From Candidatus Methylopumilus planktonicus (GTDB lineage Bacteria > Pseudomonadota > Gammaproteobacteria > Burkholderiales > Methylophilaceae): DNA of 64,000 bases. The notes beneath the pieces are model-generated. The model was not told the DNA's origin. It ran no database searches and worked only from the letters and a program-made list of their open reading frames with translations. Positions 1 through 7,679 of this stretch are shown piece after piece. The position numbers were made by a program, and so were the translations under genes. How positions within the stretch are numbered: the first letter of the stretch is position 1; every line of letters starts with the position of its first letter. The DNA lies in contig NZ_LN827929.1 of NCBI RefSeq assembly GCF_000981505.1, positions 248,001 to 312,000 of the forward strand, read 5' to 3'.

Positions 1-595
1 TTGGCTCAACAAGCTTTCCTTTAACGCTTTGTGACTTGATGATGGCACGAACTAAAGTAAAAATTAAAGGTTTAGTTTCTCCTTTTCTTAATACAGTGAG
101 AACAATGTTGCTACCTGGTTTACCACGCATTTTTTTAACCGAGTCATTAAGCGTTAAGCCTTTTGTAGAAGTGTCATCTAGTTTCATAATTAGGTCGCCG
201 CTCTTCAGACCAGCTTTATAAGCTGGACTATCTTCGATCGGAGAAATCACTTTTACAAAACCATCTTCCATGCCGACCTCAATACCAAGACCACCAAACT
301 CACCTTGGGTGGCTTGATTTAAGTCCTTAAAATCTTCAGTATTTAGGAAAGAAGAATGAGGATCAAGGCCTGTTAGCATCCCGTTGAGTGCTTCGTTAAT
401 AAGCTTCTTATCTTCTACAGGCTCAACGTAGTCAGATTTAATTTTGCCAAAGACTTCGGCAAAAGTTCTAAGCTCATCAATAGGTAAATTATTTTTTTCA
501 GCTTTATCCGCAAAGACGGTTAAATTTAAACTGATCAGAACACCGATAATAGCGCCACAGGCTATAAGGGTAAATTTTTCGAATTTTGAGCGCAT
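1..595 (-). CDS. ctpA: Carboxy-terminal processing protease CtpA (S41), N-terminal part
   Basis: The gene runs off the left edge; 198 codons of its N-terminus are visible. Translation from the ATG at 595 gives a signal-anchor (residues about 8-29), then a helical region with the family-typical stretch LNGMLTGLDPHSSFL, then a PDZ domain beginning near EFGGLGIEVGMEDG and containing KAGLKSGDLIMKLDD. This order (signal, N-terminal helices, PDZ, then the S41 Ser/Lys catalytic domain) is that of periplasmic tail-specific proteases, which trim C-termini of envelope proteins. The catalytic domain lies outside the window, so activity cannot be judged. In related bacteria the gene commonly sits near envelope hydrolases, which fits the NlpC/P60 gene nearby. 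Confidence 0.93.
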   Translation of the reverse strand, partial: MRSKFEKFTLIACGAIIGVLISLNLTVFADKAEKNNLPIDELRTFAEVFGKIKSDYVEPVEDKKLINEALNGMLTGLDPHSSFLNTEDFKDLNQATQGEFGGLGIEVGMEDGFVKVISPIEDSPAYKAGLKSGDLIMKLDDTSTKGLTLNDSVKKMRGKPGSNIVLTVLRKGETKPLIFTLVRAIIKSQSVKGKLVEP

Positions 596-713
596 GAATG
601 ACTTTCGTAATAAGCTATTAAGCAGTAATTATTTAATAATAGAGCATTCTGTCTTTTTGTTTACCTTATATCAATAGGCTTTAATAAATATATTTTAAGA
701 ATAACTTTAAACC

Positions 714-1001
714 ATGGGAACTAAATCTAAAACATATAAAATCGAGATTCAATTTTGTACGCAATGTGCCTGGCTTCCGAGAGCCTTATGGATGATGCAG
801 GAGATATTGACGACTTTTCAAGGTGAAGTTATATCAGTCACATTAACCCCAAAGTCAGGCGGTATTTTTGAAATTTTCTTGGATAAAGAAAAAATCTATT
901 CTAGATCAGACTTTGGAGGATTCCTGGATATTAAGGACGTTAAAAAATTGATTAGGGATAAGATTAGCCCAGGAAAAAACCTAGGTCATACCGATCTTTA
1001 G
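714..1001 (+). CDS. SelT/SelW/SelH-family (Rdx) thioredoxin-like protein, Cys form
   Basis: A 95-residue protein with a CxxC pair (C15-T-Q-C18) directly after the first beta strand, the hallmark of the Rdx/SelT-W-H family. Eukaryotic members carry selenocysteine at the second position; here both are cysteine, with no in-frame TGA. The rest (FQGEVISVTLTPKSGGIFEIFLDKE, then SDFGGF) follows the small thioredoxin-like fold of the family. The function in bacteria is unsettled; a redox role is inferred from the motif. It converges on the NlpC/P60 gene, their stop codons overlapping by four bases. Confidence 0.85.
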   Translation: MGTKSKTYKIEIQFCTQCAWLPRALWMMQEILTTFQGEVISVTLTPKSGGIFEIFLDKEKIYSRSDFGGFLDIKDVKKLIRDKISPGKNLGHTDL

Positions 1002-1528
1002 AGTGTTTCTGCCGGATCAACTCTTGTTGCGCCATTAAATCTTTTAAGCCAATAGTTTTTTGTAAGATTTTCGACGCGAATAGTTTTACCTGTACGTGGT
1101 GCATGAATAAATTCATTATTTCCCACATAAATACCAACATGAGAAAACTTAGATTTTCTTGTGTTAAAAAACACAAGGTCCCCTGGTTGTAAGTCTTCAA
1201 ATTTAATAGTTTCACCCATCTTACTAAGCGATCTAGCGCTTGGCGGAAGGCTTAAATTTAAAGCTTGTTCAAAGACGTATTTTACAAACTGACTGCAATC
1301 AAAACCCGTTTCTGGTTTTGAGCCACCTAACTTATATTTAATACCCGTGAGTTCATAAGCTTTGTCAATGATGAGAGGGATTTTGTTAGCCCATTGCTTA
1401 TCAGTTGTTGGTGTTAATTCTGAAGGCACCACTATTTCTTGACTGCTTAAATTTATTGAATCAACTTCCGCCCAAGAGGGGCTGGAAAATGAAAGTATTA
1501 AAAGGATGAGCAGCGCTTTGAAATTCAT
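998..1528 (-). CDS. Exported NlpC/P60 family cell-wall hydrolase
   Basis: A 176-residue exported protein. Residues 1-20 form a signal peptide ending in SWA. The C-terminal half is an NlpC/P60 domain: nucleophile C78 in GFDCSQFVKYVF, catalytic H130 in FSHVGIYVG and a third polar residue H142 in FIHAPRTG. Such enzymes (Spr/MepS-like) cut peptide cross-links or stems in peptidoglycan, which in Gram-negatives allows new murein to be inserted. There is no lipobox, so it is probably soluble in the periplasm rather than a lipoprotein. It is convergent with the Rdx gene and divergent from the DinG-type helicase gene. Confidence 0.9.
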   Translation of the reverse strand: MNFKALLILLILSFSSPSWAEVDSINLSSQEIVVPSELTPTTDKQWANKIPLIIDKAYELTGIKYKLGGSKPETGFDCSQFVKYVFEQALNLSLPPSARSLSKMGETIKFEDLQPGDLVFFNTRKSKFSHVGIYVGNNEFIHAPRTGKTIRVENLTKNYWLKRFNGATRVDPAETL

Positions 1529-1618
1529 AGTTTAAAAATGATTTAATTTGAGACATTTTACCATTTCTAGAGCGTTTGTGAAATCACAGTTTCATCTGCA
1601 TGAGATAATCATAAAATC

Positions 1619-3550
1619 ATGAATGGACTATTTATTAAACAATTTTTTAGTGAAAAAGGCGAGCTATCTCAAAGCATTAAAGATTATCATGTGAGACAGG
1701 AGCAGGTCGACATCTCAGTATTGATTGATGTAGCGATCACAAATAAAAAAAAATTAATTGTCGAGGCGGGAACAGGTATCGGTAAAACTTTTGCATACCT
1801 TGTGCCAGCGTTTTTGTCTGGTGGAAAAATTATTATTTCTACGGCTACCAAAAATCTTCAGGATCAGTTATTCACTAAAGATATTCCTATGATTAGGGAT
1901 GCATTAAAAGTCCCTGTGACCTTAGCCATGCTCAAAGGCCGATCAAATTATCTATGCCATTTGCGATTAGAAAACGCCATGATTGAGGGCGCTTTTATGA
2001 CCAAAGAAGACGTCACCTATTTACATCTCGTTAATCAGCATGCAAAACATAGTGAAGATGGCGATCGAGCCGAATTAGATACCATTCCAGAAAGCTCTTC
2101 TATATGGCCCCAAGTGACCTCTACTAAGGAAAATTGCCTAGGTCAGGATTGCAGTTTTTATAAAGAGTGCTTTGTCATGAATGCGAGAAAAAAAGCATTA
2201 ACCGCAGACGTTACGATTGTGAACCACCATTTATTTTTTGCCGACCTTAATATGAAAGAAGAAGGTATATCCGAACTTCTTCCAAAAGCTACGACAGTCA
2301 TTTTTGATGAAGCGCACCAGATACCTGACATTGCTTCCATTTTTTTTGGAAAAAATATTTCAACAGGCCAAATCAGTGAGATTGTTCAGGATGGTTATCA
2401 GCTTTATTTAAAATATATGAAAGATATTTCAGATTTTGAACCGATTTTAAATGATCTCGAAAAAGCAAATAAAGATTTTAGACTAGTCTTTCCAAGAGAG
2501 TCTAATCGATATCCCTATCAAAAGATTTCTTCTTTTAATCGATTCAAATCTAGCTATCAAGAGCTGAGTGAAAAACTCAAAAAAACGATTGAATTATTAG
2601 CGCTTCATAAAGATAGGGATACGGAGATCGAAAAGTATTTTGATAGGACGAATGAAATAGCCTCAAGCTTTGATGGTTGGCTCGAGGATAAAGATAACAA
2701 CTCAATTAAATGGGTTGAGGTTTATTCGCAGTCCGTTCAACTTAATAATACGCCGTTATCTATTGCTGATATGTTTGCAAAACATATTAATAATGAATCT
2801 ACTTCATGGATCTTTACATCAGCAACACTTGCTGTAAAAACTAATTTTGATCATTTCAAAAACCAACTAGGTTTAATGGATGCAGATTCAGTCTCTAAAG
2901 AGAGCCCATTTAATTACACAGAAAAAGCTTTACTCTTCGTTCCCAAAGCAATGCCGGAGGCCAATCACGAGAACTTTAATTTTGCAGTTGTGAATCAAAT
3001 TTACCCTTTCATCAAAGCAAGTAAGGGTAGAGCTTTTATCTTATGTACGACATTAAAATCGATGCGGGAAATATTTATACTACTTCAAGACAAAATTGAA
3101 ACAGATCAATTAAATTATCCAATCTACCTTCAAGGGGATGGCTCAAGAAATCATCTTTTAAATAAGTTTAGAGAGCACGGTCACGCTATTCTTATAGGTT
3201 CCTTAAGTTTTTGGGAGGGCGTGGATGTAAAGGGCGACGCTTTATCATTGGTGGTAATAGATAAATTACCATTTTTTTCGCCAGAGGATCCCGTCCTTGC
3301 TGCGAGAATTGATAAAATCAACCAAAGTGGCAAGAATGCTTTTATGGAATATCAACTGCCTAACGCAGTTATTACTTTAAAACAGGGCGCAGGTCGATTA
3401 ATAAGGGATGAGTTTGATAAGGGCGTTCTTGTGATATGCGACACAAGGGTTATTGATAAAGCTTATGGAAAAAGAATGTGGCAGAGTTTACCCCCTTTCG
3501 CTCGAACGCGAGACGATTTAGAAGTCATCCAGTTTCTAGAAAAAATTTAA
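1619..3550 (+). CDS. dinG: DinG/YoaA-type ATP-dependent DNA helicase with Fe-S cluster
   Basis: A 643-residue superfamily 2 helicase of the XPD/Rad3 type. Walker A is at residues 49-57 (EAGTGIGKT) and the Walker B box DEAH at 230-233. Between them four cysteines (C113, C173, C178, C184) occupy the positions that hold a 4Fe-4S cluster in XPD, DinG and YoaA. Late motifs (GSLSFWEGVDVKGDAL and QGAGRLIRDEFDKG) complete the helicase core. These 5'-3' helicases unwind forks, D-loops or R-loops and help repair stalled replication. Length and lack of an exonuclease domain fit DinG or YoaA; which of the two cannot be decided by eye. It is followed after three bases by tsaB. Confidence 0.93.
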   Translation: MNGLFIKQFFSEKGELSQSIKDYHVRQEQVDISVLIDVAITNKKKLIVEAGTGIGKTFAYLVPAFLSGGKIIISTATKNLQDQLFTKDIPMIRDALKVPVTLAMLKGRSNYLCHLRLENAMIEGAFMTKEDVTYLHLVNQHAKHSEDGDRAELDTIPESSSIWPQVTSTKENCLGQDCSFYKECFVMNARKKALTADVTIVNHHLFFADLNMKEEGISELLPKATTVIFDEAHQIPDIASIFFGKNISTGQISEIVQDGYQLYLKYMKDISDFEPILNDLEKANKDFRLVFPRESNRYPYQKISSFNRFKSSYQELSEKLKKTIELLALHKDRDTEIEKYFDRTNEIASSFDGWLEDKDNNSIKWVEVYSQSVQLNNTPLSIADMFAKHINNESTSWIFTSATLAVKTNFDHFKNQLGLMDADSVSKESPFNYTEKALLFVPKAMPEANHENFNFAVVNQIYPFIKASKGRAFILCTTLKSMREIFILLQDKIETDQLNYPIYLQGDGSRNHLLNKFREHGHAILIGSLSFWEGVDVKGDALSLVVIDKLPFFSPEDPVLAARIDKINQSGKNAFMEYQLPNAVITLKQGAGRLIRDEFDKGVLVICDTRVIDKAYGKRMWQSLPPFARTRDDLEVIQFLEKI

Positions 3551-3553
3551 TTT

Positions 3554-4243
3554 ATGAAAATTTTATCCTTAGATACCTCTACTGAATATATGTCTTTAGG
3601 TTTGAAGATTGATGAAGATTTTTATTCTGTCAATATCAAGGCTGGACAGAGCCATTCAGAAATTGTCTTACCAGAAATAAAAAAATTATTAAGCGAACAT
3701 CAATTAACGACAAAAGATCTTGATGCTATAGCATTTGGCAGAGGGCCAGGCTCATTTACAGGTATAAGAATTGCCTGCGGTATCGCGTATGGATTAGGTT
3801 ATGGTGCGTCGATCCCAGTCATTGGTGTTAATAATCTTTTGGCGCTTGCTGATAGCTCGGGCAAAAATAAAGTGATTAGTAGTATTGATGCCAGAATGGG
3901 TGAAATATATTTAGGTGTTTATATAAAAGATAGTGAAACATTTTCAAATCCCATCGTCGAAGGGGTTTATAAGCCCCATGAATTACCTCAGATTATAGAA
4001 TCAGGCTGGACCTTGATTGGCAATGCAATCGAAACATATGAAAAAGAAATGAAAGATCATTTTGGCCAACAGATAGATGATCTTATAGACGGCCCATACG
4101 AGGTGGTCGCATCTATTTCAAAACTTGCAAAATCTTTCATTAAAAATAAAGCATTCGAGTTGATTAATGCCGAGCCTGTTTACTTAAGAAATAAAGTTGC
4201 CTTTACCACAGAAGAGCGAAAAGCATTTAATGCAATTCAGTAA
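3554..4243 (+). CDS. tsaB: tRNA threonylcarbamoyladenosine biosynthesis protein TsaB
   Basis: A 229-residue ASKHA-fold protein. The N-terminus MKILSLDTSTEYMSLGL and the loop GRGPGSFTGIRIACG (residues 62-76) are signatures of TsaB (YeaZ). TsaB is the non-catalytic partner of TsaD; with TsaE they transfer the threonylcarbamoyl group to A37 of ANN-decoding tRNAs. The gene follows dinG by three bases and overlaps rimI by 14 bases. The tsaB-rimI pair is a common arrangement in bacteria. The length is normal for the family. Confidence 0.95.
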   Translation: MKILSLDTSTEYMSLGLKIDEDFYSVNIKAGQSHSEIVLPEIKKLLSEHQLTTKDLDAIAFGRGPGSFTGIRIACGIAYGLGYGASIPVIGVNNLLALADSSGKNKVISSIDARMGEIYLGVYIKDSETFSNPIVEGVYKPHELPQIIESGWTLIGNAIETYEKEMKDHFGQQIDDLIDGPYEVVASISKLAKSFIKNKAFELINAEPVYLRNKVAFTTEERKAFNAIQ

Positions 4244-4667
4244 CTTTAAGGAGCATGATTTAAGTGCAATTGAATTGATTGAAAATGAAGTTCATGCCTA
4301 CCCTTGGACGCGAGGTAATTTTTTAGATTCAATAAAATCAAGCCACACATGTTTGATGATGAAGCTCAATGAAGAAATCATAGGCTTCTCAGTCATGATG
4401 TTTGTATTAGACGAATGTCATCTGCTTAATATGAGTATAAAAAAAAGTATGCAAAAAAAAGGCCATGGGTCACATTTTCTGAAAGAAATGATTCAACGGG
4501 CAAGGTTAGCTCATTCGAAAACAATCTATCTTGAAGTGAGGATATCCAATCATGCTGCCATTCATTTATATGACAAATATGGATTTAATGAAATGAGCAT
4601 CAGAAAAGACTATTATCGTGCTAAGGAGGGGCGGGAAGATGCAGTGTTAATGGGGCTCGTAATTTGA
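4230..4667 (+). CDS. rimI: Ribosomal protein bS18 alanine N-acetyltransferase RimI
   Basis: A 145-residue GNAT acetyltransferase. The ATG at 4230 is preferred over an upstream in-frame ATG at 4197 because it gives the family-typical N-terminus MQFSNFKEHDLSAI; it overlaps tsaB by 14 bases. The acetyl-CoA loop is QKKGHGSHFL (residues 75-84), and the C-terminal part LEVRISNHAAIHLYDKYGF is the canonical RimI core with its conserved Glu and Tyr. RimI acetylates the N-terminal alanine of ribosomal protein S18. It lies between tsaB and a gene that resembles a polymerase psi subunit, and that gene overlaps its 3' end by four bases. Confidence 0.93.
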   Translation: MQFSNFKEHDLSAIELIENEVHAYPWTRGNFLDSIKSSHTCLMMKLNEEIIGFSVMMFVLDECHLLNMSIKKSMQKKGHGSHFLKEMIQRARLAHSKTIYLEVRISNHAAIHLYDKYGFNEMSIRKDYYRAKEGREDAVLMGLVI

Positions 4668-5182
4668 TGGATGCTGATTATAAAAAAAGAATCTTAAAAG
4701 AGCTTGAATTATTTCCTTTGTGGAAGGAAAAAAACAAGCCCAATAAGGAACTTCTTTTAAATACAGATTTAAAGCCTATTGAGGCTGATGCATTTTTTGT
4801 ATTCAAAATTAATTACACAGAAGGGTCCTTATTACTTTTGAGTCAAAATTTCGCATCGGGAACGGAAGAGATTGCTCAAGACTTGTTTTTAAATATTGCA
4901 AAATTTATTTCAACGACGATAGGCATAGACACATTCCAGAAGAGTCATTTATTAACGCTCACTAAAGATCAATTAAGTGAGCTTTGTTTAATGACCCGCC
5001 CAAAGCATGTATTAGCTTTTGGATTAAATAATGATTTGTTTGAAGAATACAAAACAAATGTTTTGATGAATAATGTCACTATGAACATTAAGCATACTGT
5101 TGATATTAATCATTTACTGCAAAACCCAAAAGATAAGAAATTGGTTTGGGAAAATATTTTAGATTTAATAAAAGCTTTTTAA
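4664..5182 (+). CDS. Possible DNA polymerase III psi subunit (HolD-like)
   Basis: A 172-residue protein with no obvious catalytic motif. Its N-terminus RILKELELFPLWKEKNK resembles the start of E. coli HolD (a leucine-rich helix ending in a Trp), the middle HLLTLTKDQLSEL resembles the HolD segment before the loop, and the end (HLLQNPKDKKLVWENIL) matches the HolD pattern of Leu-x-NP followed by a W-containing helix. HolD (psi) links the clamp loader through chi to SSB. Position supports this: in E. coli holD is next to rimI, and here the start overlaps the rimI stop. In other betaproteobacteria a uracil-DNA glycosylase with a similar N-terminal helix sits here, but no glycosylase motifs are present. 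The call is an inference from memory of the family. Confidence 0.5.
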   Translation: MMDADYKKRILKELELFPLWKEKNKPNKELLLNTDLKPIEADAFFVFKINYTEGSLLLLSQNFASGTEEIAQDLFLNIAKFISTTIGIDTFQKSHLLTLTKDQLSELCLMTRPKHVLAFGLNNDLFEEYKTNVLMNNVTMNIKHTVDINHLLQNPKDKKLVWENILDLIKAF

Positions 5183-5198
5183 ATAAGAAAGAACATAA

Positions 5199-6923
5199 AT
5201 GCTCGCATCAAAATTTTATATTTCAACCCTAAAAGAGGCGCCTTCAGAAGCTGAGCTTATTAGTCATAAGCTTATGATTCGCGCAGGCTTTATTAAGCGC
5301 CTAGGCTCAGGCTTGTATTCTTGGATGCCACTTGGTCTAAAAGTATTAAGAAAAATTGAAGCTATTGTGAGAACTGAAATGAACCAGGTTGGAGCGGTGG
5401 AGCTATTAATGCCAGCTATCCAACCATCCGAATTATGGGAAGAGACAGGTCGATGGGAGCTTTTCGGTCCACAGATGTTAAAGATTAAAGATCGCCATGA
5501 TCGAAATTTTTGTTTTGGACCGACACATGAAGAAGTCATCACAGATATCGCCAGAAAAGAAATTAATAGTTACAAGCAGTTACCTATTAATTTCTACCAG
5601 ATTCAAATGAAATTTAGAGATGAGATTAGACCTCGTTTCGGTGTGATGCGTGCACGCGAGTTTCTTATGAAAGACGCCTATTCTTTCCATGCATCAAAAA
5701 CTTCATTGCAAGAAACCTATGACGCGATATATCAGGCTTATACCAATATTTTTAATAAGATAGGCCTTCAGTTTAGAGCAGTGAAAGCCGATACCGGAGC
5801 TATTGGAGGAGACGGGTCTCATGAGTTTCATGTCTTAGCTGATTCTGGAGAAGATGCGATCGCATATAGCTCGGTGTCTAACTACGCTGCTAATATTGAA
5901 TTGGCAGAGGCTATTCTGCAAGATGATAAAAGACCAGATGCAAAAGAGTCGATGGTTAAATTTGATACGCCGAAACAAACAACATGTGATGACGTAGCAA
6001 AGTTAATCGGAGTCTCTATTCAAAAGACAGTCAAAACAATAGCACTTATCAACCAAACCAATGAGGTGAATGAGTTTTTCTTGGTCCTTATCCGCGGCGA
6101 CCATGAGCTTAATGAGGTTAAATTAACTAAAGTTAAGGGTTTTGAGAATTTCCGTTTTGCAACAGAAGAGGAAGTAAAAGACCACCTTAAATGCCCACCT
6201 GGATTCATAGGGCCTGTAGGAGTTAAATCTTCTATAAAAATTATGGCAGACAAGTCCGTTGGTATTTTGTCTGATTTTGTCTGCGGAGCAAACGAACCTA
6301 AGCTTCATTTAAGGGGGGTTAATTTTGTGCGAGATGTCTCAGAGCCAATACTTTATGCGGATTTGAGAAAAGTAGTTGAAGGCGACGTGAGTCCAGACAA
6401 CCAAGGAACGCTTCAAATATGTAGGGGGATTGAAGTGGGGCACATTTTTCAGTTGGGCAATAAGTACTCTAAAGCGATGAAGGCAGAATATTTAGATGAA
6501 AATGGCCAGACCCAAACTTTAGAGATGGGCTGCTATGGTATCGGGGTGTCACGCATTGTAGCTGCTGCAATTGAGCAATCTCACGATGACAAGGGTATTG
6601 TTTTCCCCATTAATATTGCTCCTTTCGAGGTAGTTATTGCGCCTATAGGTTACGACAAAAGCAATGAAGTTAAAGCTTCGGCACATAAAATTTATGACGC
6701 CCTTCGGGCAATAGGAGTGGACGTCTTGCTGGATGATCGAGGAGAACGTCCAGGCATTATGTTTGCCGAGATGGAATTGATAGGCATTCCTTATAGAGTC
6801 GTTATTGGTGACCGTAATTTAAAAGAAGGTAAAGTCGAGTTTCAAGGTCGATTGGATCAAGAATCTAAGTTAGTTGATGAATATCAGATAGTTAAAGAAA
6901 TTAAATCTTTGATAGCCTCCTAA
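5199..6923 (+). CDS. proS: Prolyl-tRNA synthetase
   Basis: A 574-residue class II aminoacyl-tRNA synthetase. Motif 1 lies around LGLKVLRKIEAIVRTEMNQ, motif 2 around FRDEIRPRFGVMRAREFLMKD and motif 3 in GCYGIGVSRIVAAAIE. The bacterial-type insertion (editing) domain lies at about residues 220-400 and deacylates Ala-tRNA(Pro) in this family. The C-terminal anticodon-binding domain starts near FPINIAPFEVVIAPIG. The length is typical for bacterial ProS (about 570). It follows the putative psi gene by 16 bases and is probably co-transcribed with it. About 230 non-coding bases follow. Confidence 0.98.
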   Translation: MLASKFYISTLKEAPSEAELISHKLMIRAGFIKRLGSGLYSWMPLGLKVLRKIEAIVRTEMNQVGAVELLMPAIQPSELWEETGRWELFGPQMLKIKDRHDRNFCFGPTHEEVITDIARKEINSYKQLPINFYQIQMKFRDEIRPRFGVMRAREFLMKDAYSFHASKTSLQETYDAIYQAYTNIFNKIGLQFRAVKADTGAIGGDGSHEFHVLADSGEDAIAYSSVSNYAANIELAEAILQDDKRPDAKESMVKFDTPKQTTCDDVAKLIGVSIQKTVKTIALINQTNEVNEFFLVLIRGDHELNEVKLTKVKGFENFRFATEEEVKDHLKCPPGFIGPVGVKSSIKIMADKSVGILSDFVCGANEPKLHLRGVNFVRDVSEPILYADLRKVVEGDVSPDNQGTLQICRGIEVGHIFQLGNKYSKAMKAEYLDENGQTQTLEMGCYGIGVSRIVAAAIEQSHDDKGIVFPINIAPFEVVIAPIGYDKSNEVKASAHKIYDALRAIGVDVLLDDRGERPGIMFAEMELIGIPYRVVIGDRNLKEGKVEFQGRLDQESKLVDEYQIVKEIKSLIAS

Positions 6924-7046
6924 AAATGTAACCAATTTATCTATAAGCATATGATTTAATTGAGATATTTTTGTCAAGTATTTATTACAAAATAATTACA
7001 ATTAAGGGGTGTATTTATTAAAAAAAAGGTTTAATATTCGGCAAGT

Positions 7047-7140
7047 AGTTAGTAATCGATGACCTGGAAGACTAGGCCCAATTGAGAACTAAGTGCTCAA
7101 GTACTATAGCTCTTTGATGTAAATATAAAGTCAACTAACT
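7047..7140 (+). ncRNA. Candidate structured leader RNA of the DUF1097 gene
   Basis: The 228-base gap before the DUF1097 gene contains a possible three-way junction. P1 pairs AGTTAGT (7047-7053) with ACTAACT (7134-7140). P2 is CCTGG-AAGA-CTAGG (7063-7076), a five-pair stem with a tetraloop. P3 is TTGAG/CTCAA (7082-7100), extended by two more pairs past an A-G mismatch. P1 closes right against the Shine-Dalgarno sequence TAGGAG (7141-7146), so folding could affect translation. I do not recognise it as a known riboswitch class. The pairing was found by eye and not tested for covariation. Confidence 0.4.
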
Positions 7141-7151
7141 TAGGAGATGTT

Positions 7152-7634
7152 ATGTCGAAATCATTAGCGTTAGCAATCAGTGTTGGTGTAATAGCAGGTC
7201 TTTGGACTTTCCTCGGAAGTGGGTATCTCAGCTTTGCAAGTATCGCGATTGGTTTTATAGCTTGGGCTGCTTCTGGCCTAGTTGGCAAATCAGACGCAAT
7301 GCAAAAAACAGTTATCGGAATGACGTTCGGCGCAATTATTGCATCAGTTGCAGTTTATTTAGCGGGTGTTGAGTTGCCGCTTATAGGCTCAAACATTGCA
7401 GTAGGCGTTGGTGTAGCTGCACTCATTCTTGTATTAGTTGCTGATAAGGTGTCTCAAGTTGCTAATGTTGGCGCAAATGTTTTAGGTTTTGCGTCAGCTT
7501 TCACACTATCACCAAGCGCAGCTAGTATTGGTGCAATGGATTTATCTAATCCAGTAGCTATTGTTTTAGTCTCTAGTATCTTGGGCGTAGTTGCAGGTAA
7601 TTTAGCAGGAAGACTTGCGGCTGCAATTAAATAA
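7152..7634 (+). CDS. DUF1097 family integral membrane protein
   Basis: A 160-residue, very hydrophobic protein with about six membrane segments rich in Gly, Ala, Val and Ser and almost no charged loops. The overall pattern (GLWTFLGSGYLSFASIAIGFIAWA, then GKSDAMQKTVIGMTFGAIIA, then a glycine-rich end) matches the DUF1097 family, typified by E. coli YcdZ. No substrate is known; a channel or carrier role is only a guess. It is a single-gene unit with its own long leader and a strong terminator at 7651-7679, and an ideal ribosome binding site (AGGAG, seven bases upstream). Codon use looks more polished than in flanking orphan genes, which suggests high expression. Confidence 0.75.
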   Translation: MSKSLALAISVGVIAGLWTFLGSGYLSFASIAIGFIAWAASGLVGKSDAMQKTVIGMTFGAIIASVAVYLAGVELPLIGSNIAVGVGVAALILVLVADKVSQVANVGANVLGFASAFTLSPSAASIGAMDLSNPVAIVLVSSILGVVAGNLAGRLAAAIK

Positions 7635-7650
7635 TTGTTTTAAATGAAGT

Positions 7651-7679
7651 AAAAACGCACCCCTTGGGGTGCGTTTTTT
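7651..7679. terminator. Strong bidirectional Rho-independent terminator
   Basis: A near-perfect stem, AAAAACGCACCCC paired with GGGGTGCGTTTTT around a two-base centre (7664-7665), with T runs on both strands. It ends the DUF1097 transcript and, read on the other strand, the convergent exported-protein gene, whose stop codon (7679-7681) overlaps the T tract. Confidence 0.93.

Noticed and set aside
714..1001. Selenoprotein with a recoded TGA
   Set aside because: Both active-site positions are cysteine codons and the frame has no internal TGA.
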